Origin: Hermatobates lingyangjiaoensis
Lineage: Eukaryota; Arthropoda; Insecta; Hemiptera; Hermatobatidae
Assembly: GCA_026182355.1 (NCBI GenBank)
Contig: JAPFBL010000049.1
Coordinates: 4,857,001-4,921,000, forward strand
DNA length: 64,000 bases
Direction of reading: 5' to 3'
Within the stretch, counting starts at the first letter, position 1. Every line of letters begins with the position of its first letter. The notes under the pieces were generated by a model. The model saw only the letters and a program-made list of their open reading frames with translations. It was not told the origin of the DNA and did no database searches. A program made the position numbers and the translations under genes. Below are positions 33,691 through 44,799 of the stretch, in pieces.

Positions 33691-34119
33691 TGCATGGGTG
33701 GGCGATGTCTGAACGTACATCGCCATATAAATTAATTCCTACTACATGAGCTGACTTTATTGATAATTAGTCATATCTAATTCCTTTAATTAAATTACAG
33801 CTACAAATCAAATTCTTCATAATTAGGAAGGATTATAATTCATTCTGAAATGAATACGTGATTATGACGGCACATATATTGTCAGTAGCATTTAAAAGAG
33901 CATGAGAAGTTAAATAGTCTATTTAATGTGTACATTAAGTAGCACATCATATGAGGATGAATAGTCAGTTTTTTTCGAAATTACATAAGAAGGGAGGGAC
34001 ATTAAATATTTCAGAAAAAGTTTCTTTAACGGTAAAACGATAACTGTACAACAATGAAATTTGTCAAAAAATTAAACCTAAAATAAAGAATCTATAAAGA
34101 AAATTTCATAAAATTCAGA
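33691..34119. other. Unassigned AT-rich spacer
   Basis: No supported gene or element was found. Confidence 0.35.
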
Positions 34120-34675
34120 TTGCCAAAAGTGTGTGTGTGTGTGTGTGGGTGGGTATACTCGTATATCTAAAAGTTTTGTGTAGACGCTACGGACCACGAT
34201 CTTTGATGAATCAAATTAATATTTTACACAAAAATGGACTCAATAGTGTGAATGAACACTGTTTGGGAGCAATTATGTATAATGGGAAAGCCACTTTTAT
34301 GGCTAAAATGTGTTTTAGACAACTTTTTTTTCTCTTAAACTACTATTTTTAGAGTCTTGACATTATGACATCTTTGATGCTACAAAAGCTATTACTAAAC
34401 AAATTCTAAAATTTTTAAAACAACTGGTAATAATGTTTCCTGTCAATAAAATGTAAATATTTTGACTTATGATTCAATCTGAAATCTTGTGAAGACGATA
34501 AAAGCCATACCATTTAACGGATCAAATTTAAATTATATCTACAAATAGAGCATTTTGTCGGATCTGACGTAATTTTTTTCAAAATTAGATTAACCAATGT
34601 AATTTTAGAGCACTTTTTCTGTTTTTAGAAAATGTTTTTTTGACACTAGACAACTTATTAAAAATCTGGTGAAGC
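34120..34675 (+). mobile_element. LINE-derived relic, 5' half, plus strand
   Basis: It starts in the GTGTGTGTGGGTGGGT microsatellite and follows the family (ACGCTACGGACC, ATCTTTGATG, AATATTTTACACAAAAATGG, TTGGGAGCAATTATG, CGGATCAAAT) to the GACTTATTAAAAA region. It is then replaced at about 34,676 by a minus-oriented copy. Confidence 0.6.
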
Positions 34676-35985
34676 CAGACACTTGACTTTACTAAAAGTA
34701 AATAATATCAAACTTCTTGGGTATATAATATCTGATTTAGACATAATATAATGCCTAAATGGGAGATGATCATTGGTCTATCATTCCTGGTGGTAGTACA
34801 TATAGTGATTGAACCATTTATACGTGCTTATTTCTGTATATCATCTGTATTACCACAGCAGTAATAACATTTTTGTGAAGCCAAAGTGAATCTTTTGTGA
34901 AATAATCTCTTACAGAAGAAAATAGCTTTTGTTCCCATAGCCAGTGGATCTCCAACGAATATTTTCAGTCACATCATTGCTCGTCGTAGTTAGTAATTCG
35001 GACCCATGTCCACTACTGCTAAATTCTCCTCCTGAAGTTTTTGTTAAGGTCAGCAAACATTGTCAAGGATGGAGACGTCAGTCTGTCAGAGGAAGGAGCC
35101 CTATTTTTGGTCGTATGGTCTTGCTGCTGTTGCATTGTCTGAGGTAATATATAACTTAGAAGTCATCAGGTTGTTACATTTAGCTGACGACAGGATTCTG
35201 AAAAATGTCAGAAATATGTAAAAAAAATGGCAGTGTCATCGAATCACCGAAGAATTAGCTTAAAGTTAGTTTCTCTCTTGTAATATAAACCTATGGAGTC
35301 CATTCCTCTTAATTCCATATTACCCAAAGATAATAAGATTCATAAACACAAGAAAGTGTACATCTTATATTAAGATTTGTTCTTGATGTGATGGAAAATT
35401 CAAGAATTTTTTTTATATGTTACTAACCTTCTGCTCAATTTTTTGGCAAATTTTCATTGTTTTTTAATGAGTCGTTTAGCGTGAAAAGAACTTTCTGGAA
35501 CAGAAAATGTAGTCTAATGCTCCTTTGGTTAATGCAATTTTGAAAAAAAAAACCTTAATTCAATCCCACACAGTGCTACATTTTTATATAAAATGTTATT
35601 TTGACCCGTCAACCGGTATGGCTTAAATCGCTCTCAAAAACTTTCAAAATGAATGATAAGTCAAAATTTTTACTTTTTGTTAGAAAAAAAAATCAGTTGT
35701 TTTAAAAATCTGAGAATTTTTTCAGTTATTACTTTTGTAACTTCAAAGATAGTGTTAAATTTTCAAGACGCTGGAGTTAGTTTTTTAGGAGAAAGAAAAA
35801 AAGTCTTAAAAACACATTTTGACAAAAAAAAGGTGACTTATTCGTTATGTATAATTGGTCCCAAACAATAGGGTTCATCTACACTATGAGGCTCATTATT
35901 GTATAAAATATCAATTTGATCCATCAATGATTCTGGACAGTAGCATCAACACAAGCTCTTGGAACACACACCTCACTCACTCACA

Positions 35986-36034
<49 letters not shown>

Positions 36035-36136
36035 CATACATACACACATACCACACACAACATCATCGAAAAAACGTTATAAAACGACTTCAGGGAACTC
36101 AAAATATGTATAAGTTAAGAATTTATAGTAAAGTAA
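34676..36136 (-). mobile_element. LINE-derived relic, minus strand, with private insertion
   Basis: Plus-strand reading starts near the family tail (GACTTTACTAAAAGTAAATA, ATCAAACTTCTTGGGTATAT) and ends at TATAGTAAAGTAAAAAAATA. The thumb remnant lies at ~34,830-34,940. A non-family block of ~220 bases (34,955-35,170, GC-richer, with a 67-aa frame) replaces part of the middle. Near the 5' end is a (CT)n tract in place of the usual CA run. Confidence 0.6.
35985..36023. repeat. (CT)n microsatellite
   Basis: About 38 bases of CTCTCT followed by ATATATATAC and CACACA. It sits at the family's usual microsatellite position. Confidence 0.95.
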
Positions 36137-36139
36137 AAA

Positions 36140-36290
36140 AATATGAAATTTTGAAAAAAATCGTGAAATTTTAATTATGGTAAAGAGCAATAAACCTATG
36201 AATACGGAATTTTTGTCTTGAACTAATGGACCGCCTGCTATACTTGTTAGATTTATTTACATTCTTTACATTGACTTAGAAATGTATTAA
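36140..36290 (+). mobile_element. LINE-derived relic fragment, plus strand
   Basis: CGTGAAATTTTAATTATGGT, AAGAGCAATAAACC, GAACTAATGGACCGCCTGCT and ACATTGACTTAGAAATGTAT match the middle of the repeat family. It is truncated at both ends, next to the Jockey element's 3' side. Confidence 0.55.
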
Positions 36291-36509
36291 CTTTTTCTTA
36301 ATTATTATTATATTACAACTACCCAATAGGTAACAAGGAATATTGGTGAGTGATACATAAGAAAAAATGGAATAAAAGAGCGGAGAAACCTTTTATGTTT
36401 CGTTTATATGGAAACCACCCATTGGTGGTTTTCCGTATAAATTATTCTGATCACTAAGTTAGTTAGCTAATTAATTAGTTAATTAGTTAACTAACTAATT
36501 TCTGATCTG

Positions 36510-37900
36510 AAATTAGCATTGCTGTGTAAATCTCGGAGCCAACATCTTTTTAGTCTTCTGGTAGGGTTGGTAGGAATCTTTTTGGATGATAATTGCTGAA
36601 TTAAAGGGTTTAGGTTGGAGGGTAAAGATTAATGAAATTTGCGGTATAGTGATCGGATTTGTTGGTGGATAAAAGGAATTTTCAAATCGTTATGAATGGT
36701 ATAATTAGAAACATTAGAAACGTAAAAGGGAGCTGGTACAATTTTCGAAGGATTATGGATTGGGCTGTTTGGATTCTTTGAATGTTTGTACACTTGGTTG
36801 ATCTTCAGATTTCGAGTCCGTAAGTCCAAACCGGTTTAAGTATTGTAGTATATATTAGTCTTCTGTTGTATAGAGTCAAATTTGATCTTTTGTTGAGAAG
36901 TCTAGATAGCATCTTATATCGTCTCATTAGGTCCTGTCGTTTCTGTCTTGTATGTGGATTCCATGTCAGTTGTTTTTCGATGTACATCCCCAGATATCGC
37001 ACTACGTTGGCAATTGGAATTGGAGAGTTGTTATTGTAGATAGAACTGCAAGCTTGTCTTCTTTGTGTAAAGGTAATATGGGTTGATTTCTCTATGTTTA
37101 ATTTGATTCTTTTCTTCTGGCACCAAGATTCCAGATTCAGTAGATGTTGTTGGAGGAATTGAGTGGAACGAAGAAAATCTGAATCACTTGATAGAATTAC
37201 TGTGTCATCTATGACCCAGTTGATTATGGGTTGGGATGTCAGCTGTGTATATTTGGTACAGAGTGGGAGCTAGAACTCTCCCCTGGGGCACAGCGGCTTT
37301 TATAGGGAAGTAGGGGGTTCGAGCAGTGCCTTCGCCTACCCGGAAATACCTATCAGTCAAATAGTTGCCAAGGATGAGGTAATATGTTGAGGGTAAGATG
37401 TCTCTTAGTTGGCATAGTAAACTTGGCTGCCAAACCCGGTCAAATGCCTGAGAAATATCAAGGAATGCACCTGAACAATTCTGGCCTCGCTCGAAAGCAG
37501 AGGAAATGATATCGACGAGCCGGTGGTACTGCTGTATGGTTGAGTGATGCTGCCGGAAACCGAACTGGTGGTGGGGAATTATTGTCTGATGGTATAAAGT
37601 AAGAAAAATTCGTTTGAGGAGTAGTCTCTCTAGCATTTTCCCAATACTATTAGTAGGCTGATGGGTCTGTAGGAAGTAGTAGATGGGAAGGTTTATTAGG
37701 CTTGACTATCATGCGGATATGGGATAGTTTCCACGCTATAGGAAAGTAAGCAGTATGTAAAACTGAGTTGAAAACATAAGTAATTAGAAGTACAGCTTTA
37801 TTGGGAAGTTCTTTAAGAATTAATGGAATGATTAGGTCAAATCCAGGAGCTTTGGAGAAAGATTCAAGGGAACAGGACAAGCTAATATTTCTATTATTTT
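36510..37900 (-). pseudogene. Jockey ORF2 reverse transcriptase domain and C-terminus
   Basis: A 143-aa open piece (37,205-37,636) carries HQFGFRQHHSTIQQYHRLV, then FLDISQAFDRVWQPSLL (motif A, catalytic Asp) and AVPQGRVLAPTLYQIYTADI (PQG.VL.P motif). After a +1 shift, VIDDTVILSSDSDF (~37,215) is the YADD box with Tyr-Ala replaced, keeping both Asp. VRYLGMYIEKQLTWNPHT (~37,000) is the thumb, followed by LKPVWTYGLEI and, near 36,545, RRLKRCWLRDL. Upstream, 37,650-37,880 contains the start of the RT (PGFDLIIPLILKELP). It is broken by at least three shifts or stops. Confidence 0.85.
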
Positions 37901-38660
37901 TTCCTCACATCGTGGCTCTAGGGTAGTAGTGTGGGGAGTAAAGACAGTGGTAAGGTAGGAGGCAAACACATTTGATTTCTCTTCTTCTGATTTGACCCAG
38001 TTACCATTAGTTTGTCGAAGGAGTCTTAAGTTTTTTGGTTCTGTAGTTTCGTAATTCTGTTGTAAGTTGGTGAGTGATGCGGTTCAAGGTTAGTTTGTTC
38101 ACTAGGGTAACGAGTTATCTGCCAGAGTCTTCGAGTAATTCCGCTTTAATCTTGTAAGTTTCTGCAAGTAAAAGGGAATGTTGATTTCTTTTGTATGTTT
38201 TTTCACTGTTATGATATGCGTTGAGATATTAATTGAGTTTACTCAATTCTCTTGGTACAGAACCAAGGACACCGAGGGTTTGTTATTCTGCTACCCGACT
38301 GTTGTTGCTTTGAGTTATAGTTGCCACCAGATAAGAAGCGATTACCAAGTGAATGAAAAAAGGAAAAGCATTGTGAATGGGTAACTTTATGTTCGGGTAG
38401 ACAGTAAACAGCTGCTACATTAAAGTTGAAAGATGAAGAGAACAGGTTAACAACAGTGTTTTGTAGTGACTCAGAGGAATCAGGAGGTACGAGAAAGTGG
38501 GATTAACTGTTACGAACTAGTATAGCTGTTCCACCGCATGCAATATCTGAAGGGTGGCAACTATTCTTTTTTGTTGTAAAAGTACGTCTAGTTCGTTATA
38601 CCTGGGTCTCAAACCGTTAGCGTTCCACAGTAGGATGGCGAGAGATTGAAGGAGTGCATG
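37900..38660 (-). pseudogene. Jockey ORF2 endonuclease remnant and EN-RT linker
   Basis: On the minus strand LAILLWNANGLRPRYNELDV (~38,640) is the N-terminus of an APE-type endonuclease. The next readable block is GGTAILVRNS (~38,535), so the segment expected to hold the catalytic Glu (the ETWL motif) has been deleted. Decayed endonuclease sequence follows to ~38,250. GNWVKSEEEKSNVFASYLTT and VFTPH (~38,000) are the typical linker before RT. The enzyme would nick the target for priming. This copy cannot. Confidence 0.7.
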
Positions 38661-38673
38661 GTTAAGGTAGTGT

Positions 38674-39886
38674 TCAGGAAAGTAAGGGAATTGTACTTAT
38701 TGTGGTAAGAAGGGTCACAAATGGGCTAATGAGAGAGTGAAATTCAGAAAGTAAGAAGGACATCATTGTGGCTGGGGGAGGAAAAAAGGATTGTTTTGTT
38801 ACCGGTTGAGTCTCCTGAAGAGATGTTGGCCCTTTGAGTGCTTGTGCGTTCCTCACAGATGGCTGGAAATCACTTTTCGAGGGTCGTTATGCTTCTGGGT
38901 TGTTCAGTTTTCGTTCGGGTTGGCAGAGAAATTCGTTCTTCTTAATTTTTGCAGCTCCTTGTGGGATGCGTCCACGATAGTTGGCAGGATGATTGCCCTT
39001 GCACAGAGTACACTTGGCTGGAGCTTCTTTAGGCTTTGTGCAGTCCTAAGTTCAGTGATTCTTGGCACATTTGACATGTCGAGGTACATAATTGCAGTAT
39101 GTCTCAGTATGATCATACTCTTGGCACCGCTTACATTGTGCAATCTGTTTATTTTTGTAGGGCTCCTCTACCCTAATTCGACATCCATATGGGTGTGTGA
39201 CCATAAATATTTCATTGTTTTTTGGAGAGGGCTCCAGGTCAAGAAAGAAAAGCAAGCTTTTCTTTAGAAGGTGACAGTACATTTGTAATGTTTCGGGCAT
39301 AAATCCTAGTAACTTTATTTCTTCTTTTAATTTTTGAATAGAAATGGTGGGGTGTAAATTTCTCTGCACTACTCTATATGCTCTTTCTTCTTTTGTTTGA
39401 TACATTTGGTAATTACATTTTTGTTCTTTCAGAGCATGTACCAGTTTCCTGTAATTATCACCTGTGTCCACAGGGTCTATGGTAGTGTCGGTTCTGGCTT
39501 GACAAGAGAACTGATTTGCTCCTAGCAGCTCTTTTATTGTTTTGTAGAATGAGCTATAGTCGAGAATATTTTTGACAAATATTGGAGGAAGATTATCTTA
39601 GTTTTTGAGCTGATTGTTGATGTTTCTCTTCTTTCAGGATGAGTTAATTATTCTCGTGATAATTTTGGAAGCTTCATCAGTCAATTTACCAAACTTATTT
39701 GGCGATAAGAAGTTTATTATTTGGTCTGTAGAAGCACACCTAACAACACTTGTGTCACTTGAGCTTTCTTTACTGCGGGATCTTCCGCTTTGTTCCTTGT
39801 TGCTTATGTTTTCGTTTTGAATGTTGGTATTTATTTGCCTTCTTTGGTTTAGTGAACAGAGTACCTGAAGTCACTGGTTTTTTCAT
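38674..39886 (-). pseudogene. Jockey ORF1 gag-like RNA-binding protein
   Basis: It probably starts at the ATG at 39,886 (MKKPVTSGTLFTKPKK). A Ser-rich stretch and INFLSPNKFGKLTDEASKII follow after a shift. The 139-aa open piece (39,052-39,471) carries the conserved Jockey gag core (YQMYQTKEERAYRVVQRNLH, LKEEIKLLGF). It then has a zinc knuckle of the form C-x2-C-x4-H-x4-C (CKRCQEYDHTETYC), with CAKNH and CTLCKGNHPANY extending the cysteine array across two stops. The tail reaches 38,674 (60-aa piece, Pro/Thr-rich). Gag packages element RNA. The plus-strand 158-aa frame here is antisense. Confidence 0.8.
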
Positions 39887-39989
39887 TTTGATATTTTTTT
39901 TATTTTGTATACTAGACTTTATGGAAAGCGCGCTCGTGCGCGCACCTTTTCAGCATTATTTTTATTCTGAACAGGTTTAAACTTGTCAA

Positions 39990-40199
39990 CTATGAAATAC
40001 AAGTATGTAATATTGAAGTAAAGAAAACAATGAGCTTTGATATTAAAAATCAATAAAACTAAAACTCACAATTTCATTCAAAGCTGAAATCCAAAAACTC
40101 TGACAATTTTCATCCAGATCAATGCTATCAGTCCCCACAACTAAGAACTTTCGCGAGGATCAATTTTAAACACTTTCACCTGCAACTTGCCAGCTGCAG
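39990..40199. other. Unassigned spacer upstream of the Jockey element
   Basis: It probably contains the element's 5' UTR on the minus strand and ordinary flank. A CGCGC-rich palindrome (GCGCGCTCGTGCGCGC) lies at ~39,928. Confidence 0.35.
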
Positions 40200-40930
40200 C
40201 TGTATTTATTAACTGAAATAAAATTGATGTTTAGAGGTTTAATAAAAAAAAGGTTAAATGACTTTATAACTTAATATTAGATGTAGGAAGAATACAATTT
40301 TGCATCTAAATAATCGATGCCAATCAAACATATAATTACTATGCTTTCCACGGTATTATGGATTTATCCAACAAAATGGTCTTATCAGTGAATATGTTGT
40401 TCCCTTGACCAAAACTTATAGTAATATGGGATGTAGATTTTCGTGTGTTTATGAATCATATTATTTTGGGTAGTATGGAATTATGAGAAATGGATTCTTT
40501 CGTTCTATATTACAAAACGGTTACTATTTTAAGCTAATTCTTTGGTGATTCGATGACACTGAAATTTTTTCGTTTATATTTCCGAAATTTTTTAGACAAA
40601 ATAGAAATATTTTGAAGTCTTAAACGGAAAAATATGGCTTAAGTGTTCAATGTAGAAGGAGGTCATATAAATGACATTAAATGTAACAGATCCACTGGCC
40701 ATGTAATGTTACGGGTAGCTATGTATGAGACCCACTAGCTATGGTAACATAAGCGTTGTTCTCTTGTAAGAGGTTATTAGAGGTTATTTCGTAACACATT
40801 TTTTTTGCTTTAGAAAAGTGTTATTACTGCTGTGGTAATACCTAGTATATTATATGGATCAGTTGTGGGACATACAAAAATAAGCGTGTACATTGATAAC
40901 TGGTTCAATCTGTAGGGTCTCCAAGAATGG
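40200..40930 (+). mobile_element. LINE-derived relic, 3' half, plus strand
   Basis: It starts near ACTGAAATAAAATTGATGTT, passes CGGTATTATGGATTTATCCA and reaches the thumb remnant at ~40,800-40,890. There the sense frame keeps KSVITAVVIPSILYGSVVG. It ends without the family tail in ACTGGTTCAATC, where unrelated DNA begins. Confidence 0.6.
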
Positions 40931-41559
40931 AATAGTCATCCCTCGCTATTTCGCTGTTCATTTATCACGACTTCAGTATATTGCGGGTGGTTCAAAAATA
41001 TTCATTATAAATTCAAAATTGATTAATTATGGCGCGAATGTTACCGGCACATCAGCAGAAGGCAGGAGTGTCCACAGAATTCAAAATCCAAGTCACTGAT
41101 TGCAATTTACACGTGTTCCATCGACATTTATAAAAATCAAGTGAAGAGAAGCTGTTGTTAGACGTGATGGAGTTACGTACCTTGTTATAAAAGACTGTTG
41201 TTATAAGAATAAAAGAGTTCTAAAAACATATTTAAAGTATGTACACTATGTACATACAGTGTGTAACGTATGCACACACGCACACGCACATACACTCACA
41301 ATCACACACACTTGAATGCATTTTGTGATACATGCTATGGTTTGATGGATGGTTGTCCAAAAAAGGGTTTTACTAATCAAATAATCAAAGAAAAGTAATT
41401 GTGTGTGTGTAAGGAGGATATCTCAAAAACTGGAAGAGTTATAATCTTCAAATTTCATATGTAAGTTATTCTTCGCCCAGAGATGTAACAGCATGCTCGG
41501 CATCAATATTGTTCTAATTTAGGTATTATAACAGAAGAAAATTACTTTTTTACGTAACT
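40931..41559. other. Unassigned stretch with a CA-rich patch
   Basis: An imprecise CA-rich tract lies at about 41,270-41,312. The frame at 40,893-41,099 (68 aa) is unrecognised and overlaps the end of the relic. Nothing else is recognisable. Confidence 0.35.
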
Positions 41560-42010
41560 ATAAGCATAGTATAATGATCTTGAAAAAATTTGATCTCGAG
41601 AGTTTGACGGATTTAAATGTTTTAAGGTCTCCAATTCTTTTTATGACGTTTTTTCGATGATGTCTGTGTGTTTGTGTGGGTTTGTATCAAAAGGTTTGTG
41701 GGGACGCTACAGTCCACAATCTTTGTATGATCAAATAATGTTATTCACAAAAATGAGCCTCATAGTGTAGATGTGTCCTATGGTTTGGGAGCAATTATGC
41801 AAGATGGGAAAGTCATCATGGATTTTTCTTTCTCCTAAACAACTAACTCTAGAGCCTTAAAATGTTGCCATTATTACGGAAGCAATAAAAAGATTACCTG
41901 AAAAAATCCTCTGATTTTTAAAACAACTGGAAATATATTTTTTTCAATAGAAAGTAAAAATGTTGACTTTTGGTTCAATCTGAAAGTCTGTGAGGACGAT
42001 ACAACTTACT
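41560..42010 (+). mobile_element. LINE-derived relic, 5' part, plus strand
   Basis: CTATAAGCATAGTATAATGA, TTTGATCTCGAGAGTTTGAC, a TGTGTGTTTGTGTGGG tract and GTTTGGGAGCAATTATGCAA match the 5' half of the family. Homology stops near the CGATACAA site at ~42,003. Confidence 0.55.
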
Positions 42011-43339
42011 TTTTTTAAGAATTTTATTTTATTTCTGAAAAAGTGTTTATAGACCCTCGCCACCTTATGTATTTTGAAACTGTACTTCAAAATGTACGTC
42101 TAATACGTGTGCACATTTTTTTAGAACTATTTACTTATCTGCACTTTTTTCGATCACTTAAACAATGAGTAGTCTGTGTGTGTAAGATCTTAATAATCGA
42201 AATAGGTACCTACCGTTAATTACGTATTGTCAAGCTCTTGTGCAATACTTTTCAGTTCCTGTTGATATCTAAATTTCTAAGAGTTCAAAGGAATTAAAAA
42301 TGCATCGATTTGATGGAAAAATATTGAATTCAATATATTTTAAAAACGGATGGAATTCGAAAATGTCTGAAAACGTATAACTGATTAAAACTATTTCTAT
42401 AACTTTTCTTTAAAATAATTTTTCCATGAAGTCAGCTTTGTTATATAAAGAAATTCTAATAGTCTAAACTGGATCTAATTGTAGATTTATATTAATTTTT
42501 GTTCATTACAAGAAAGAGTACTGATTCATTCGCATACACTTCATTTCATTGATGAAATTATGTGCTGGAAAATAGTTATAGTAAATGTTAATATTGTTTC
42601 TAAATTCATGTATATAACCAAACATTCATTGAGTAATTTTCATCTATCAGTTTAAATTATATTTGTTTTTATTTGATATTTTAGCTAAGAAATTTTGATT
42701 CACTTGAAAATTTGATACAGACACTCCACAACAGAAATATTAAAACAAAACAGGAATATCTTCTTAAACAAATATAACTGTCAAATCAATTATTATTTGT
42801 TCAGCAATGTGAAACCAGGGTTGGTTGCTAGTACCTAATATAACATAAGTCGCATTTCTATTTGTTTGCTATCGAACATTTCCTTGTAATTTAGGGATGA
42901 ACGACTCATTATACATGTATATTCTGAAACTACATATACCTGTCGAGTTGGAATCATTTGTTTCATTCATGGTTTATTGTGTTATCGTTCTTGGTGTTAT
43001 ATACTTTTTTTTTTGTAGCAATTCGAATTGTTTTCGAGTGTTTGAATATTTTCAATATTACTTTGATCTAATAGTATGAATTATTGTCTTTTTTATTTGA
43101 TATTTTAATCAACAAATTGAGATTCACTTTCAGTTTAGTGCAAACACTCAACAAAATACAAATAACAAAACAAGTGTAACAGTGTTTTAAATAAATAGGA
43201 TTGTCAAATTAATTAATTATTATTATTATTTTCTCACCCTTGCGAAACTGGAGTGGCCTGTTGGTGTCTAATATAACAATTGTAGTTCTATTTGTTTGTT
43301 TTATATGGCTGCTAGTTTTAGTTTATATTTGTTAATAAA
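42011..43339. repeat. AT-rich region with a diverged ~220-bp direct duplication
   Basis: The segment beginning TTTTATTTGATATTTTAGCT at ~42,667 is repeated from 43,091 (TTTTATTTGATATTTTAATC). Matching landmarks keep their order: GATTCACTT, CACTC.ACAA, AACAAAACA, GGTTG/TGTTGGT, CTAATATAAC and TTCTATTTGTTTG. The copies are ~424 bases apart and well diverged. No coding function is seen. The second copy abuts the Helitron insertion site. Confidence 0.55.
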
Positions 43340-43734
43340 TCTATATACTTAAACAGACTAATAGCGGGCAACCATTGCGCGCACGGGCACTTTGGAAATG
43401 AACCCTCCAAAACCTGATATAAATTACGTCAAAGTATTAAATAATAGTTTTTTTAGTTTATTAGTTTATTTATAATTTAATTAAATAAAATAATTTAATT
43501 AAATAAATTGAGAAAGAGATAATGAATAATAGACGAGAATATGAAATGATTATTTAATATATCAACAAATGATATTTATTATAGTTAACAGAAGTTTTAG
43601 AAATTATCAAATTGATATAAGTATAATATTAACAGCACGCTATTTTGTCCGTAATCAATAAACACTATCATAATGCCTATATCTTCTTCTTTTGATATAT
43701 CTCTTTCAATAAAAATGATAGTGTAGGGCTCCCG

Positions 43735-44702
43735 ATGCATCAGAAGGTATGGAAAAGTTCTTAATAAAACTAATTCTCTCTAAATTAAGGAGTTCAGGAC
43801 TAATTACATTGGCTGTAGCATCTCAGGAATTGACAACTTCTTCCAGTTGTCAAGAGAATAACTGATGCTGATATCCATAATGCTTTAATCTAAATTCTAT
43901 TTAACTATCATTATGAGAGTTCACAAAGAAGATAAGGAATACTCTAAATTTCTTATAAATACGGCGAAGACAGAGTTGAGAAGAATGAAAATAAAGAGAT
44001 TATTACTGCCCGAAGACATGTATATCCGTGCACATAATGTTGATTAGTGTATTGAATATATTACTCTTCATTAGCCAACCCACAAATGACACTCAGTGAA
44101 ATTAATAATAGGTTTATTGAATAATTTCCAGGAGAAATTAAACAATATCTGTCTTATTACTCGGTTTGTGTAGGAACAGAACGCACACATTAAACCTCAA
44201 GAATTTCTTGACTTACTAGAGTTGTCTGGATTGCTCTAACATTAGCTAGAACTCAGAAACGAAGCTCATGTCATGTGTATGTATGAGAAACATTGATCCA
44301 CCGCGCTTATGTAATGGAACAAGACTAATAACTGAGGATCTGAATGATAATGTCATTGTTTATAAAATTATCGCATCGCGGTGTCAAGGGGAAATAGTTT
44401 TAATTCCAAGATTGAAAATAGTTTTATCTGAAGTGGACAACATTCCTTTTTTAAGGATTCAATTTCCAATTCAGTTATCATTTACCATGACTATTCATAA
44501 GTCTCAAGGAGAGACTCTGCAGAAAGTTTTAGTTCATTTATGTAAAACAGTATTTCAACATGGCCAATTACATGTTGCTCTCAGTAGGGTCAAACAGAAA
44601 GGAAACATTAAAGGAAGTTTTTTTTGGAAAATTCAAATTGTTGAAAAAAAGTTAGGAATTGTCTTAAAAATATGTTCATTATCCTCTTTTTTTTTTTTTT
44701 AG
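43735..44702 (+). pseudogene. Helitron Pif1-like helicase pseudogene
   Basis: It starts with FLIKLILSKLRSSGLITLAV (~43,757), the sequence that normally follows the Walker A loop; GTGKT itself is gone. Next come VHKEDKEYSKFLINTAKTEL (~43,920), EINNRFIE.FPGEIKQYLS (~44,100) and an EFLDLLELSGL stretch (~44,200). The open 144-aa piece from 44,268 has RNIDPPRLCNGTRL, then FPIQLSFTMTIHKSQGETLQ and HGQLHVALSRVKQKG, the signature C-terminal helicase motifs. The order is correct throughout, but stops and shifts break it. The long A/T run at the end removes the natural C-terminus. Confidence 0.85.
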
Positions 44703-44770
44703 AAATTAATTCATTTAGAGTTTATCTGCATTTATATGAACATGATTGCATTATAAAGGAAGGTGTTTGT

Positions 44771-44797
44771 TGACCCAACGGGTCACGGGTAGTCTAG
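44771..44797 (+). repeat. Helitron 3' terminal hairpin and CTAG end
   Basis: TGACCC-AAC-GGGTCA forms a perfect 6-bp stem, 9 bases before the terminal CTAG. This is the rolling-circle termination signal of Helitrons. Confidence 0.85.
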
Positions 44798-44799
44798 TA

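Larger units (their letters stand above)
36300..39990 (-). mobile_element. Jockey-clade non-LTR retrotransposon, near full length, broken
   Basis: On the minus strand the gag-like ORF1 (38,674-39,886), endonuclease remnant (38,175-38,650), linker (37,900-38,170) and RT (36,510-37,900) lie in the canonical Jockey order and nearly canonical spacing. There is no RNase H, as in Jockey proper. The 3' UTR appears short and includes a TTAGTTAGCTAATTAATTAG palindromic repeat at 36,464-36,500. The exact 5' and 3' ends and target duplication were not determined. Many stops and shifts show the copy is dead, yet protein-level similarity is good, so it is younger than the other LINE relics here. Confidence 0.85.
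43340..44797 (+). mobile_element. Helitron with both termini, Rep-less, 1,458 bp
   Basis: The left end TCTATATACTTAAACAGACT follows a host A. The right end has a perfect hairpin TGACCCAACGGGTCA (44,771-44,785) and then CGGGTAGTCTAG, followed by host T. This satisfies the Helitron rules: TC start, 3' hairpin plus CTRR, and insertion between A and T without target duplication. The interior holds a decayed Pif1 helicase but only ~370 bp of non-coding DNA before it, so the Rep/HUH nuclease is deleted. A partial second copy is at 57,738-58,226. Confidence 0.85.

Noticed and set aside
38791..39267. 158-aa plus-strand open frame, the longest on that strand in this region
   Set aside because: It lies opposite the Jockey gag (zinc knuckle and conserved core on the minus strand). 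Its Phe/Leu/Cys-rich content is what antisense of that gene gives.
44268..44702. 144-aa helicase-like frame considered as a host PIF1 gene exon
   Set aside because: It carries the Helitron-specific RNIDPPRLCNGTRL and HGQLHVALSRV motifs and lies between Helitron termini.
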